This document shows positions 34,230 to 43,269 of a stretch of 64,000 nt of DNA, one piece after another (the stretch's first letter is position 1; each line of letters opens with the position of its first letter). The stretch spans positions 96,604 through 160,603 of the forward strand of contig NZ_FOAR01000003.1 of the NCBI RefSeq assembly GCF_900109755.1, written 5' to 3'. Origin of the DNA: Pseudomonas agarici. Lineage in GTDB: Bacteria; Pseudomonadota; Gammaproteobacteria; Pseudomonadales; Pseudomonadaceae. The notes below the pieces were generated by a model. The model was not told the DNA's origin and ran no database searches. It was given only the letters and a program-made list of their open reading frames with translations. A program made the position numbers and the translations under genes.

Positions 34230-37200
34230 ATGTCGCTGTCCAGCGGACTGATTGCCGTCGTCGCCCTGGCCTATATGGCCATCATGTTCGCTATCGCTTT
34301 CTACGGCGACCGCCGCAGTACCCCCCTGCCGCCACGGGTGCGCGCCTGGGTCTACAGCCTGTCGTTGGCGGTTTATTGCACCAGTTGGACGTTCTTCGGC
34401 GCGGTCGGTCAGGCCGCCGACCAGCTCTGGTCGTTCCTGCCGATCTACCTGGGTCCGGTGCTGTTGCTGGTGTTCGCACCCTGGGTCCTGCAGAAGATGG
34501 TGCTGATCAGCAAACAGGAAAACATCACCTCGATCGCTGACTTTATCGCCGCCCGCTACGGCAAGTCACAATCCCTGGCAGTGGTGGTGGCGTTGATCTG
34601 CCTGGTCGGCGTACTGCCCTACATCGCCTTGCAGCTCAAAGGTATCGTGCTCGGGGTCAACCTGCTGATCGGCGCTGGAGCGGACGCCATGGGCGTGCGG
34701 GCCCAGGACACGGCGCTGATCGTCTCCCTGGTGCTGGCGCTGTTCACCATTGTCTTCGGTACCCGCAACCTTGATGCCACCGAGCACCACCGCGGCATGG
34801 TGCTGGCGATTGCCTTCGAGTCCCTGGTCAAGCTGTTGGCCTTTCTCGCGGTCGGCGCCTTCGTCACCTACGGCCTCTATGACGGTTTCGACGACTTGTT
34901 CGACCAGGCCAGGACTTCGGCGCTGCTGGCCGAGTACTGGCAGGAAACGGTCAACTGGCCTTCCATGCTGGTGCAGACCGGCGTCGCGATGATGGCGATC
35001 ATCTGCCTGCCACGCCAGTTCCACGTCACCGTGGTGGAAAACATCGAGCCCCAGGATTTGCAGCTGGCCAAGTGGGTCTTCCCCGCCTACCTGATCCTTG
35101 CCGTGTTGTTCGTGGTACCGATTGCCCTCGCCGGACGGATGCTACTGCCGGCCGAGCTGCTGCGCGACTCTTATGTGATCAGCCTGCCACTGGCCCATGC
35201 GCACCCGGCACTGGCGATGCTGGCCTTTATCGGCGGTGCCTCAGCGGCGACCGGGATGGTGATCGTCGCCAGCGTGGCCTTGTCGACCATGGTTTCCAAC
35301 GACATGCTGCTACCCTGGCTGCTACGCCGAAACAATTCCGAGCGGCCGTTCGAAGTGTTCCGTCACTGGATGCTGTCGGTACGCCGCATCAGCATCGTAG
35401 TGATCCTGCTGCTGGCCTATGTCAGCTATCGCCTGCTCGGCTCCACCGCCAGCCTGGCGACCATCGGCCAGATTGCCTTTGCTGCCGTGACCCAGTTGGC
35501 CCCGGCGATGCTCGGGGCGTTGTACTGGAAACAGGCCAACCGCCGCGGCGTATTCGCTGGGATCGCCGCAGGAACCTTCCTTTGGTTCTACACCCTGGTC
35601 CTACCGATCGCCGCCCACAGCCTGGGTTGGTCACTGAGCAGCTTTCCTGGCCTGGCCTGGCTACGCGGCAACCCATTGAACCTGCCCATCACGCCCCTCA
35701 CCCAGGGCGTGGTGCTGTCGTTGGCCGGCAACTTCATCCTGTTCGCCTGGATCTCGGTGCTGTCGCGGACCCGCGTTTCGGAACACTGGCAGGCCGGGCG
35801 CTTCATCGGTCAGGAAATCAACGTCCGTCCCAGCGCCCGCTCGATGCTAGCCGTACAGATCGAAGACCTGCTGACCCTAGCCGCGCGATTTGTCGGCGAA
35901 GAACGTGCACGCCAGAGCTTTATCCGTTTCGCCTATCGCCAGGGCAAGGGCTTCAACCCGAACCAGAACGCCGACAGCAACTGGATCGCCCATACCGAAC
36001 GCCTGCTGGCCGGTGTCCTCGGCGCGTCCTCGACCCGCGCAGTGGTGAAAGCCGCCATCGAAGGCCGGGAAATGCAACTGGAGGACGTAGTCCGTATCGC
36101 CGACGAAGCGTCCGAGGTGTTGCAGTTCAATCGAGCCCTGTTGCAGGGTGCCATCGAGAACATTACCCAGGGCATCAGCGTGGTCGATCAGTCACTGAAA
36201 CTGGTGGCCTGGAACCGTCGTTACCTGGAGCTGTTCAACTACCCCGATGGACTGATCAGCGTCGGTCGACCGATTGCCGACATCATTCGCTACAACGCCG
36301 AACGCGGTCTCTGCGGCCCCGGTGAAGCCGAGGTTCACGTCGCCCGGCGCCTGCACTGGATGCGCCAGGGTCGGGCGCATACCTCCGAACGGCTGTTCCC
36401 CAACGGTCGGGTGATCGAATTGATCGGTAACCCGATGCCCGGCGGGGGATTTGTCATGAGCTTCACCGACATCACCGCGTTCCGCGAGGCCGAGCAGGCC
36501 CTGACCGAAGCCAACGAGGGCCTGGAGCAACGAGTCGCCGACCGCACCCATGAACTGTCGCAACTCAATGGAGAGCTGACCGAGGCCAAGGGCATCGCCG
36601 AATCGGCCAACCAATCCAAGACTCGCTTTCTCGCGGCGGTCAGCCACGACCTGATGCAGCCCCTGAACGCCGCACGATTATTTTGCGCAGCGCTCTCCCA
36701 TCAGGACAGCAGCCTGCCTGCCGAAGCCCGGCAACTGGTGCAGCATCTGGACAGTTCGCTACGCTCGGCCGAAGACCTGATCAGCGACCTGCTGGATATC
36801 TCGCGCCTGGAAAACGGCAAGATCACCCCGAACTCGACACCTTTTGCCCTCCACGAACTGTTCGACACCCTGGGCGTGGAGTTCAAGGCCCTGGCCCAGG
36901 AACAGGGCCTGAAATTCCGGGTCCGTAGCACTCGCCTGCTGATCGACAGCGATATCAAGCTGCTACGGCGGATCCTGCAGAACTTCCTGACCAACGCCTT
37001 TCGCTACGCCAAAGGGCCAGTACTGCTGGGTGTGCGGCGGCGCGGTGGGCAATTGCTGCTGGAGGTCTGGGATCGCGGTCCGGGCATTCCCGAAGACAAA
37101 CGCCAGGTGATTTTTGAAGAGTTCAAACGCCTGGACAGCCATCAGACCCGCACCAAAAAGGGCTTGGGGCTCGGACTGGCGATTGCCGACGGTCTGTGTC

Positions 37201-37703
37201 GGGTGCTCGGGCATCGGCTTCAAGTGCGCTCCTGGCCAGGACGTGGCAGTGCCTTCAGCGTCAGCGTGCCGCTGGCGCACGGCGCGCTAGCGGTGGACGC
37301 CAAGACAGCAGCCCTCCACAGCCGGCACGCCTTGAGCGGCGCACAGGTACTGTGCGTCGACAACGAGGACAGCATCCTGACTGGCATGCACAGCCTGCTC
37401 AGCCGCTGGGGTTGCCAGGTCTGGACCGCACGCAATCGCCAGGAGTGTACCGCCCTGCTGGAACAAGGCATGTGTCCGCAATTGGCGCTGGTGGATTACC
37501 ATCTGGATGATGGCGAAACCGGTACCGGATTGATGGCTTGGCTGCGCACGCGGCTGACTCAACCGGTGCCTGGCGTGGTGATCAGCGCCGACGGTCGCCC
37601 GGAGACGGTGGCCCAGATACACGGTGCCGGACTCGACTACCTGGCCAAGCCAGTGAAGCCAGCGGCGCTACGAGCCTTGCTGAGTCGGCACCTGCCGCTT
37701 TAG
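34230..37703 (+). CDS. SSS-domain hybrid sensor histidine kinase/response regulator
   Basis: This 1,157-residue membrane sensor has, in order, a sodium:solute symporter-like domain with about 13 helices (1-~500), a linker, a PAS domain with LQGAIENITQGISVVDQSLK (~640-760), a coiled-coil, a HisKA domain with His806 in AAVSHDLMQPLNA, an HATPase domain (NFLTNAFRYAKG, DRGPGIP, GLGLGLAIADGL) and a receiver domain with the phosphoacceptor Asp1089 in LALVDYHLD. This is the CbrA-like layout with an added receiver. It may sense a transported solute; ligand and output partner are unknown. GGAG precedes ATG 34230. A P. aeruginosa homologue of similar length is known from memory (PA3271). Confidence 0.88.
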   Translation: MSLSSGLIAVVALAYMAIMFAIAFYGDRRSTPLPPRVRAWVYSLSLAVYCTSWTFFGAVGQAADQLWSFLPIYLGPVLLLVFAPWVLQKMVLISKQENITSIADFIAARYGKSQSLAVVVALICLVGVLPYIALQLKGIVLGVNLLIGAGADAMGVRAQDTALIVSLVLALFTIVFGTRNLDATEHHRGMVLAIAFESLVKLLAFLAVGAFVTYGLYDGFDDLFDQARTSALLAEYWQETVNWPSMLVQTGVAMMAIICLPRQFHVTVVENIEPQDLQLAKWVFPAYLILAVLFVVPIALAGRMLLPAELLRDSYVISLPLAHAHPALAMLAFIGGASAATGMVIVASVALSTMVSNDMLLPWLLRRNNSERPFEVFRHWMLSVRRISIVVILLLAYVSYRLLGSTASLATIGQIAFAAVTQLAPAMLGALYWKQANRRGVFAGIAAGTFLWFYTLVLPIAAHSLGWSLSSFPGLAWLRGNPLNLPITPLTQGVVLSLAGNFILFAWISVLSRTRVSEHWQAGRFIGQEINVRPSARSMLAVQIEDLLTLAARFVGEERARQSFIRFAYRQGKGFNPNQNADSNWIAHTERLLAGVLGASSTRAVVKAAIEGREMQLEDVVRIADEASEVLQFNRALLQGAIENITQGISVVDQSLKLVAWNRRYLELFNYPDGLISVGRPIADIIRYNAERGLCGPGEAEVHVARRLHWMRQGRAHTSERLFPNGRVIELIGNPMPGGGFVMSFTDITAFREAEQALTEANEGLEQRVADRTHELSQLNGELTEAKGIAESANQSKTRFLAAVSHDLMQPLNAARLFCAALSHQDSSLPAEARQLVQHLDSSLRSAEDLISDLLDISRLENGKITPNSTPFALHELFDTLGVEFKALAQEQGLKFRVRSTRLLIDSDIKLLRRILQNFLTNAFRYAKGPVLLGVRRRGGQLLLEVWDRGPGIPEDKRQVIFEEFKRLDSHQTRTKKGLGLGLAIADGLCRVLGHRLQVRSWPGRGSAFSVSVPLAHGALAVDAKTAALHSRHALSGAQVLCVDNEDSILTGMHSLLSRWGCQVWTARNRQECTALLEQGMCPQLALVDYHLDDGETGTGLMAWLRTRLTQPVPGVVISADGRPETVAQIHGAGLDYLAKPVKPAALRALLSRHLPL

Positions 37704-37791
37704 GCCGCCCCCGGGTGGTGAGGCTTGTCCGTGCTCGGCGGCGCAGCCGTCGTAAAAGCGAGCACCTGATCCTGTCTGCAAACCTGCGGGG

Positions 37792-39270
37792 CTACTCCGG
37801 CAACTCGGCCACGCTATCACCATCGGTCATCGCTCGCTCCAGCAGGTCCGCCGGCAAGCTCTTGCTGGCGCGAGCGCCAAGCAGTCTCAACTGCTCGCTG
37901 CGGCTGATCAGGTTGCCGCGCCCCTCCGTCAGCTTGTTGCGTGCGGCGGCGTAAGCCTTGTCCAGTTGCTGAAGGCGACCGCCGATTTCATCCAGGTCCT
38001 GGATAAACAACACGAACTTGTCGTACAGCCAGCCGGCCCGCTCGGCGATTTCCCGGGCATTCTGGCTCTGGCGCTCCTGCTTCCACAAACTGTCGATAAC
38101 TCGCAGGGTCGCGAGCAGGGTAGTCGGACTGACAATCACGATATTACGATCGAAGGCCTCCTGGAACAGATTCGGTTCTGCCTGCAAGGCCGCCGCGAAG
38201 GCCGCCTCGATCGGCACGAATAGCAACACGAAATCAAGGCTGTGCAAGCCTTCCAGACGTTTGTAATCCTTGCCGGCCAGACCTTTGACATGATTACGCA
38301 GCGACAGCACATGCTGCTTGAGCGCGGCCTGGCCTATCATCTCGTCGTCCGCGCCCACGTATTGCTGATAGGCGGTCAGGCTAACCTTGGAGTCCACCAC
38401 GACCTGCTTGTCGCCCGGCAACAGGATCAGCACATCCGGCTGAAAGCGCTCGCCATCGGTGCCCTTCAGGCTGACCTGGGTCTGATACTCGCGCCCCTTC
38501 TCCAATCCCGCCTGTTCAAGGACTCGCTCGAGAATCAGCTCGCCCCAATTACCTTGGGTTTTCTGGCCCTTGAGCGCGCGGGTCAGGTTGGTCGCTTCGT
38601 CGCTCAGGCGCAAGTTCAGTTGCTGCAGGCGCTCCAACTCCTTACCCAGGGAGAAACGCTCGCGGGCCTCGGCCTGATAACTGTCCTCGACACGCTTTTC
38701 GAAAGACTGAATGCGCTCCCTCAGCGGGTCGAGCAATTGTCCAAGGCGCTCCTGGCTGTTTTGAGCGAACCGTGCCTCGCGCTCGTCGAAAATTTTTCCG
38801 GCCAGCTCGGCAAACTGCGCACGCAGCTCGTCCCGCGAGCCTTGCAGGTCGTCCAGGCGTTGTTGATGACTGTCCTGCTGTTCACGCAACTCGGCGCTCA
38901 GCGACGCGGCCTGGGCATCCAGGCGGCGCAATTCGGCTTCTTTGTGGCTGCGTTCGAGAGTCCACGCATGGGCCGCATCGCGGGCATTATCGCGCTCGAT
39001 CTGCAACAACTCGACTTCGCGCCGCGCCGCCGCCAACTCCGCCTGTTTGGCGGCATTGGCCTGGTCCAGATCACTGATCTCGTCACGACAGGCATCCAGC
39101 TGGGCATTGAGACCGTCCTGGGCCAGTTGTGCGGTGCCCAGTCGCTCGTTGAGCAAGGCAAGTTCCGCTTGCGCCGCATTGCCACGACGCTGCAATTGCC
39201 AGGCACAGACCAGCAACGGCAACGCGCCCCCCAACACACCCAGCAACAGACTGGTCAGATCCAACGCCAT
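37792..39270 (-). CDS. rmuC: DNA recombination protein RmuC
   Basis: This 492-residue protein has an N-terminal membrane anchor (LTSLLLGVLGGALPLLVCAW), a coiled-coil of about 150 residues, and the RmuC core domain: LKGQKTQGNWGELILERVLEQ, QPDVLILLPGDKQVVVDSKV and LDFVLLFVPIEAAFAAAL. RmuC limits inversions at short repeats; the core is nuclease-like. Length is normal. Confidence 0.94.
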   Translation of the reverse strand: MALDLTSLLLGVLGGALPLLVCAWQLQRRGNAAQAELALLNERLGTAQLAQDGLNAQLDACRDEISDLDQANAAKQAELAAARREVELLQIERDNARDAAHAWTLERSHKEAELRRLDAQAASLSAELREQQDSHQQRLDDLQGSRDELRAQFAELAGKIFDEREARFAQNSQERLGQLLDPLRERIQSFEKRVEDSYQAEARERFSLGKELERLQQLNLRLSDEATNLTRALKGQKTQGNWGELILERVLEQAGLEKGREYQTQVSLKGTDGERFQPDVLILLPGDKQVVVDSKVSLTAYQQYVGADDEMIGQAALKQHVLSLRNHVKGLAGKDYKRLEGLHSLDFVLLFVPIEAAFAAALQAEPNLFQEAFDRNIVIVSPTTLLATLRVIDSLWKQERQSQNAREIAERAGWLYDKFVLFIQDLDEIGGRLQQLDKAYAAARNKLTEGRGNLISRSEQLRLLGARASKSLPADLLERAMTDGDSVAELPE

Positions 39271-39348
39271 AAGGACTCCGGTTAGTCGCCGACGCCAAGG
39301 CCGGACTCAAAGGATCAAGGGTAACGAACGCACTCCGCCAGGGACAGC

Positions 39349-39672
39349 TCAGTCTTCGCCCCGACCCAATTCGGCCTGTGCTATCGGGTCACCGGCACAC
39401 GCGGCCTGACGCAGCAATTCACGACCGATACGCCGGTCCCGGGCGCTGCTGCAATCACGGTACATCAGTTGCCCCAATCGGCGCTGAGCCAGCATCACAC
39501 CCTTGCGCGCAGGCTGTTTCAGCAAACATCCGGCGAAATGCTTGACCCTGGGGTGGCGACCCAAGCTCGGGCTGTCCAGCAACCAGAGCGCGACACGCAG
39601 GGAAAAAAGCTGCGGTTCGGGTGAAATAGTATTGGACGAAGACAGGGATGATGGGCTTGAGCGAAATTTCAT
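39349..39672 (-). CDS. Small Sel1-like repeat protein
   Basis: This 107-residue protein has two short helical repeats in its C-terminal half (KGVMLAQRRLGQLMYRD; IGRELLRQAACAGDPIAQAE), the second a good Sel1-type unit. There is no signal peptide. ATG 39672 is the likely start. Function unknown. Confidence 0.65.
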   Translation of the reverse strand: MKFRSSPSSLSSSNTISPEPQLFSLRVALWLLDSPSLGRHPRVKHFAGCLLKQPARKGVMLAQRRLGQLMYRDCSSARDRRIGRELLRQAACAGDPIAQAELGRGED

Positions 39673-40603
39673 ATCTGACGGTAGGGTAGATCGGAGGGCG
39701 CGCCACTCTACTCTTTTTTCCCGTCAGGTAAACTCGAAAAAACGTCATATCCCCGTGCTAGAGCAAGCGCTTGGGACAATCCACAGAAGCTGTGGATAAC
39801 TCAGTGGACAACCCCCCTTTAACTCCCGCAAACCCCCATGGAATGGGGCTCTCAGTCAAACTGACGATTTTTTCACCAATAAAAAAATACGATATTTTTC
39901 ATTGACTTGTATTTCCGATACAGGCAACCGAAGGCCTGAACCAGCAGATGGTGACGAAGTGACAAGCCGGACGGATAATGTGCACAAGTCGTACTTTGAC
40001 GGTTATATCGACGCACCTTTTTTGCACAAGCGGGTAGAATCGGTCGCCGCTCCCGCGATAAAAATCGGGGTAAGCGGCTCCAACGAACACCGTGCCCAAT
40101 CAGCCGGGCACTCTGCAGACTTTCGTCAAGCTTTTTTTCATCAAGCCCTTTCATTTTTCGACTCAATGCGCTAGCATCCGCCCCGTTAGTACCAAGCTGA
40201 AAGTCAATTCTGGTCGAACATGTCTCACAGTCAATGCTCTTCAAAGGAGTCAACGACTGAAAAAAGGGATCGACCACCTCGATGGTTTCCAGGTAGAACT
40301 TGCCACAACACGGCCTTGAATCGAAAACGAAGGGTGTTGCCAGGCATTATTATTCTGAGCTAAACCACCCTGTAAATTGATCAGGATCTTCATCCTGGGC
40401 TCAGAACCTTTGCCCTTGCTGTGACTGCCTGCCCTCCTAAGTACCTACCTGCCAGCCCAAGCGCCACTTACTTCAAGCGCTTCAAACTGGCTGCTTTGTT
40501 CCAGTCAGGTTCTTCGTCCGACCAATGGTGGCTCGGCGTTACTGGAACGTTTTAACGTTGCACGGTTCCAATGCCGTGTCATTTGTAGGAACACCCAATA
40601 ATT
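39673..40603. other. 931-bp intergenic region with hairpins
   Basis: No frame here has convincing coding character; a 134-codon minus-strand frame (39873-40277) lacks a ribosome site and family likeness. Visible structures are a DnaA-box-like TGTGGATAA at about 39791, a small hairpin CAGGAT-CTTC-ATCCTG near 40383-40398, and an 8-bp inverted repeat GTTCCAGT (40498-40505) / ACTGGAAC (40541-40548) just ahead of the next gene. The region may hold a small RNA or a long leader. Confidence 0.4.
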
Positions 40604-40828
40604 ATGTCGACTCAAATCCATGCTCAGGATGCCATTCGCACCCTAACCACTGCCTTTGCCCCCATGAACTGCCTGATCATGGCCGCTCGCAAAGGTTGCT
40701 TTAGTTTTACCCTGGTCAACGAACACGGCATCGCCCGTCACAGCGAACGCCTGTATCCAGAGCAGTACTCTAGCGCCGAGCCGCTGCAGGCAGTGATCGA
40801 ACGCACCCGCCAGGCACTGGTTGCCTGA
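40604..40828 (+). CDS. Small DUF3509-like protein
   Basis: This 74-residue protein (MSTQIHAQDAIRTLTTAFAP) has a central beta-type segment (CFSFTLVNEHGIARHSERLYP) and a C-terminal helix (AVIERTRQALVA). The pattern is like the Pseudomonas DUF3509 family; the assignment is tentative. It has its own terminator and may be strongly expressed. Function unknown. Confidence 0.6.
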   Translation: MSTQIHAQDAIRTLTTAFAPMNCLIMAARKGCFSFTLVNEHGIARHSERLYPEQYSSAEPLQAVIERTRQALVA

Positions 40829-40851
40829 AATTCGAAACTCGTTGCAATACA

Positions 40852-40882
40852 AAAACCCTGTCGATATCGCAGGGTTTTTTAT
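40852..40882 (+). terminator. Rho-independent terminator
   Basis: The sequence AAAACCCTG-TCGATATCG-CAGGGTTTTTT forms a stem followed by a T-run, ending the 40604 transcript. Confidence 0.85.
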
Positions 40883-41095
40883 TACCTAAAATTTCGCAAT
40901 TGTGTTCGAAATCCTAATCACGAATAAATATATAAGCTTGCGCCACACGCTTTAAATAATTTAAAAACAGTCCTTTACAGCAAAGATATGACACTACACT
41001 TCAACTCAGGCGGCCTAGGCCGCTTCCGGCAGACCTGATCGATCCACCGCTGCCAAGCGCCAGGTCTCGCCGGCCAATAACGGCTTGAGGGTGTT

Positions 41096-41578
41096 ATGGG
41101 TATTGCCGCGAGGGAACTGCGCCTTTATGTGATTCGCCCAACATTGCTGTACTTGGGGCGTCACAGCCAGACCGCAGAAGCATTGCTGCTAGGTATCGCC
41201 GCCAGCCAATCGGACCTGGGGTCGGCCCTGCACAACCGTCGCGGCCACGGCCTGTACCGCATTGGCGAAAACCGCCATGCGGCACTCTGGGACCGCTACC
41301 TGGCTCTCGACCCCGAACTGGCCAGCCTGGTTCGCGGCCTGGCCAGCCAACGAGCCTTCTTAAGTAGCCCCCATCTCGAACTCACCGTGAACCTGCGTTA
41401 CGCCACGGCCATTGCCTGGCTGCTGATCGAGGAGCAGCAATTGCGCCTTCCCGCCGCCGACGATCTGCTCGGCATGGCGCGGATCTGGCGACAGATATTC
41501 CAGCCACAGGGACGTCTGCGCGACTTCACCCGCGCTTGGAAAAACTGTGACTCATTGGTCAATTTTGCCGCCTGTTAA
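41096..41578 (+). CDS. Phage-type conserved protein of unknown function
   Basis: This 160-residue protein has IRPTLLYLGRHSQTAEALLLG near the N-terminus, then ESxL-like SQSDLGSALHNRRGHGLYRI and ENRHAALWDRYLA, then a helical end. The layout (AE-LLLGIA...GLY-IG-..H..LWD-YL) is like hypothetical proteins of Pseudomonas and Vibrio phages, some suspected to have a lysozyme-like fold; the usual acid after GTA is not clear here. ATG 41096 follows GAGGGT. No other phage gene is near. Confidence 0.55.
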   Translation: MGIAARELRLYVIRPTLLYLGRHSQTAEALLLGIAASQSDLGSALHNRRGHGLYRIGENRHAALWDRYLALDPELASLVRGLASQRAFLSSPHLELTVNLRYATAIAWLLIEEQQLRLPAADDLLGMARIWRQIFQPQGRLRDFTRAWKNCDSLVNFAAC

Positions 41579-41722
41579 TCGTATTACTTAAATATCGGCA
41601 AAATACTACCGATCCCGGTCTGATTGTCCTACAAAACCCCGCTATCTCCTGCGATACGGCCTATAGCGCCGAAGCGAAAATGTTGGTAGTTTCGCCTCGG
41701 TGATCACCACGGAGTTCTAATA

Positions 41723-43003
41723 ATGAAAAAAGTAATGCTCAAGACCACACTCAGTCTCGCCGTTACCTTGGCATCCACCCAGCTTTTTGCGAGTGGCTTT
41801 GCTCTCAACGAACAGAGCATCAGCGGGATGGGTACGGGTTTTGCGGGGCGATCCTCTTCTGCCGACGATGCAAGCACTGTTTTCGGTAACCCTGCGGGTA
41901 TGTCCCTGCTTAAAAGCGATCAAGTGACTGCCGGTGTCGCCGCCATTGATGCCAACACCAATATCAAGCACACCAGAGGTGGCCCTCCCGGCGGCACCAG
42001 CGACGGCGATATGGTGCCGTTTACGAGCGTGCCAATGGGTTATTTCGTCAAACAATTGGGTGACGGTTGGGCAGTAGGCCTCGGCGCCTACGCACCTTTC
42101 GGCCTGATAACCAATTATGAAGGCAGTTCCGCCAGTCGCTACTACGGCGACAAGAGCGACGTGAAAGTGGTGACCCTGCAACCCACCATCAGCTATGCCT
42201 TCAACGATATAGTGTCCATCGGCTTCGGTCCGACCATCAACCGTATCAGCGGCCAACTGACGTCAGCGACCCCCTTTGCCCCCACATTTGGCAGAAATGA
42301 CGGCAAGGTCAACATCAGGGGTGATGACACCGCCATCGGCTACAACGTCGGCATCCTGGTTCAACCTACCGACGGCACGCGCCTCGGCTTGACCTACCAC
42401 TCCAAAGTCAAATACGAGTTGGATGGCCATACCAATATTTCCGGTGTCGGTTTCGGCCCAGCCAATGGCTCCCGCTATAAGGCCTCTCTGGATATCACCA
42501 CTCCAGAGGTCGTAGATTTCTCGATCACCCAGAAACTGGATGATCAATGGACCGTCTACGCAGGTACTTCCTGGACTCGCTGGAGTCGCCTGAAAGACAT
42601 CACCGTCAAAAACCAAGGCGTCCCTCCTCTGCTCGGCGGCTCAGCCGGTCCGATCGGTACGATCACCGAAGAACAGAACTGGCATGACACCTGGGCTTCG
42701 GCTATCGGCGTCTCCTACCAGCTCAACAAGGAATGGGTGCTGCGCAGCGGCTTCTCGGTGGACCAGGCGCCCACCAACAATACCGATCGCTCGGTTCGCG
42801 TCCCTACGGGCGATCGCAAAGCGATCAGTTTCGGTGCCGGCTACAACCCAACCGCTGACTGGACTATCGACGCAGCCATCTCCTACCTCAAGGAAGAAGA
42901 CGTCAACGTCAACCTCAACAGCCCGAGTAAAGGTGGCCTCTACAGCGCCAAGTACAAAAACAGCGCATGGGGCTACGGCCTGGGCGCCACGTACAAATTC
43001 TGA
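41723..43003 (+). CDS. OmpP1/FadL-family outer-membrane porin
   Basis: This 426-residue protein has a signal peptide (cleaved about after ASTQLFA) and the FadL N-terminal plug GFALNEQSISGMGTGFAGRS followed by DDASTVFGNPAGM. Alternating beta-strand pattern and a C-terminal aromatic residue (GLGATYKF) mark an outer-membrane barrel. Members import long-chain fatty acids or other hydrophobic compounds. A strong terminator follows. Confidence 0.9.
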   Translation: MKKVMLKTTLSLAVTLASTQLFASGFALNEQSISGMGTGFAGRSSSADDASTVFGNPAGMSLLKSDQVTAGVAAIDANTNIKHTRGGPPGGTSDGDMVPFTSVPMGYFVKQLGDGWAVGLGAYAPFGLITNYEGSSASRYYGDKSDVKVVTLQPTISYAFNDIVSIGFGPTINRISGQLTSATPFAPTFGRNDGKVNIRGDDTAIGYNVGILVQPTDGTRLGLTYHSKVKYELDGHTNISGVGFGPANGSRYKASLDITTPEVVDFSITQKLDDQWTVYAGTSWTRWSRLKDITVKNQGVPPLLGGSAGPIGTITEEQNWHDTWASAIGVSYQLNKEWVLRSGFSVDQAPTNNTDRSVRVPTGDRKAISFGAGYNPTADWTIDAAISYLKEEDVNVNLNSPSKGGLYSAKYKNSAWGYGLGATYKF

Positions 43004-43039
43004 TTCACCGCGAGCCTGAACGACTTATCGGTTGAGCAG

Positions 43040-43068
43040 AAAAAACCCCGTCTTCGCGGGGTTTTTTA
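43040..43068 (+). terminator. Terminator after the FadL-type gene
   Basis: The sequence AAAAAACCCCG-TCTTCG-CGGGGTTTTTT is symmetrical and could stop transcription from both sides. Confidence 0.9.
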
Positions 43069-43129
43069 TTGGCCGGTTTTCTCAAGGTTTCAACGCAAGC
43101 GCTTTTTTGCACCCTTTCATTCCGGGACC

Positions 43130-43150
43130 GAACACCACACAGGCCACTAG
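43130..43150. repeat. Solo end of the MITE-like element
   Basis: Reversed, this reads CTAGTGGCCTGTGTGGTGTTC, nearly the same as the ends of the elements at 10173 and 56738. No opposite end is visible nearby. Its CTA supplies the stop codon (TAG) of the 40-residue gene to the right. Confidence 0.5.
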
Positions 43151-43269
43151 CAAGCGCCCATGCCCAGTTGCATCAGGGCCAAGCCCCCCTGATGCCAACC
43201 CCACCAGGCCAACGCCAGCAACAGTGCCACGCCAGCCAGGGCCAACAGCCTCGGCCACAACGAATTCAT
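43147..43269 (-). CDS. 40-residue membrane peptide coupled to the MFS gene
   Basis: Reading leftward from ATG 43269 gives MNSLWPRLLALAGVALLLAL, then AWWGWHQGGLALMQLGMGAC, one predicted membrane helix. The ATG overlaps the MFS stop (ATGA), the usual sign of translational coupling. Its stop lies in the solo repeat end. Function unknown; it could assist or regulate the transporter. Confidence 0.6.
   Translation of the reverse strand: MNSLWPRLLALAGVALLLALAWWGWHQGGLALMQLGMGAC

Noticed and set aside
35072..36325. A 417-codon frame within the hybrid kinase gene
   Set aside because: It is an out-of-frame shadow of the kinase with no start signal or domain.
39785..39800. DnaA-box-like TGTGGATAA as a sign of oriC
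   Set aside because: One box without a cluster, without dnaA/dnaN or an AT-rich unwinding region, is not an origin.
39873..40277. A 134-codon minus-strand frame in the long gap
   Set aside because: It has no ribosome site, unusual composition and no recognisable motif.
41010..41023. Palindrome GCGGCCTAGGCCGC as a terminator
   Set aside because: It has no loop and no following T-run, and lies between two rightward genes without clear function.
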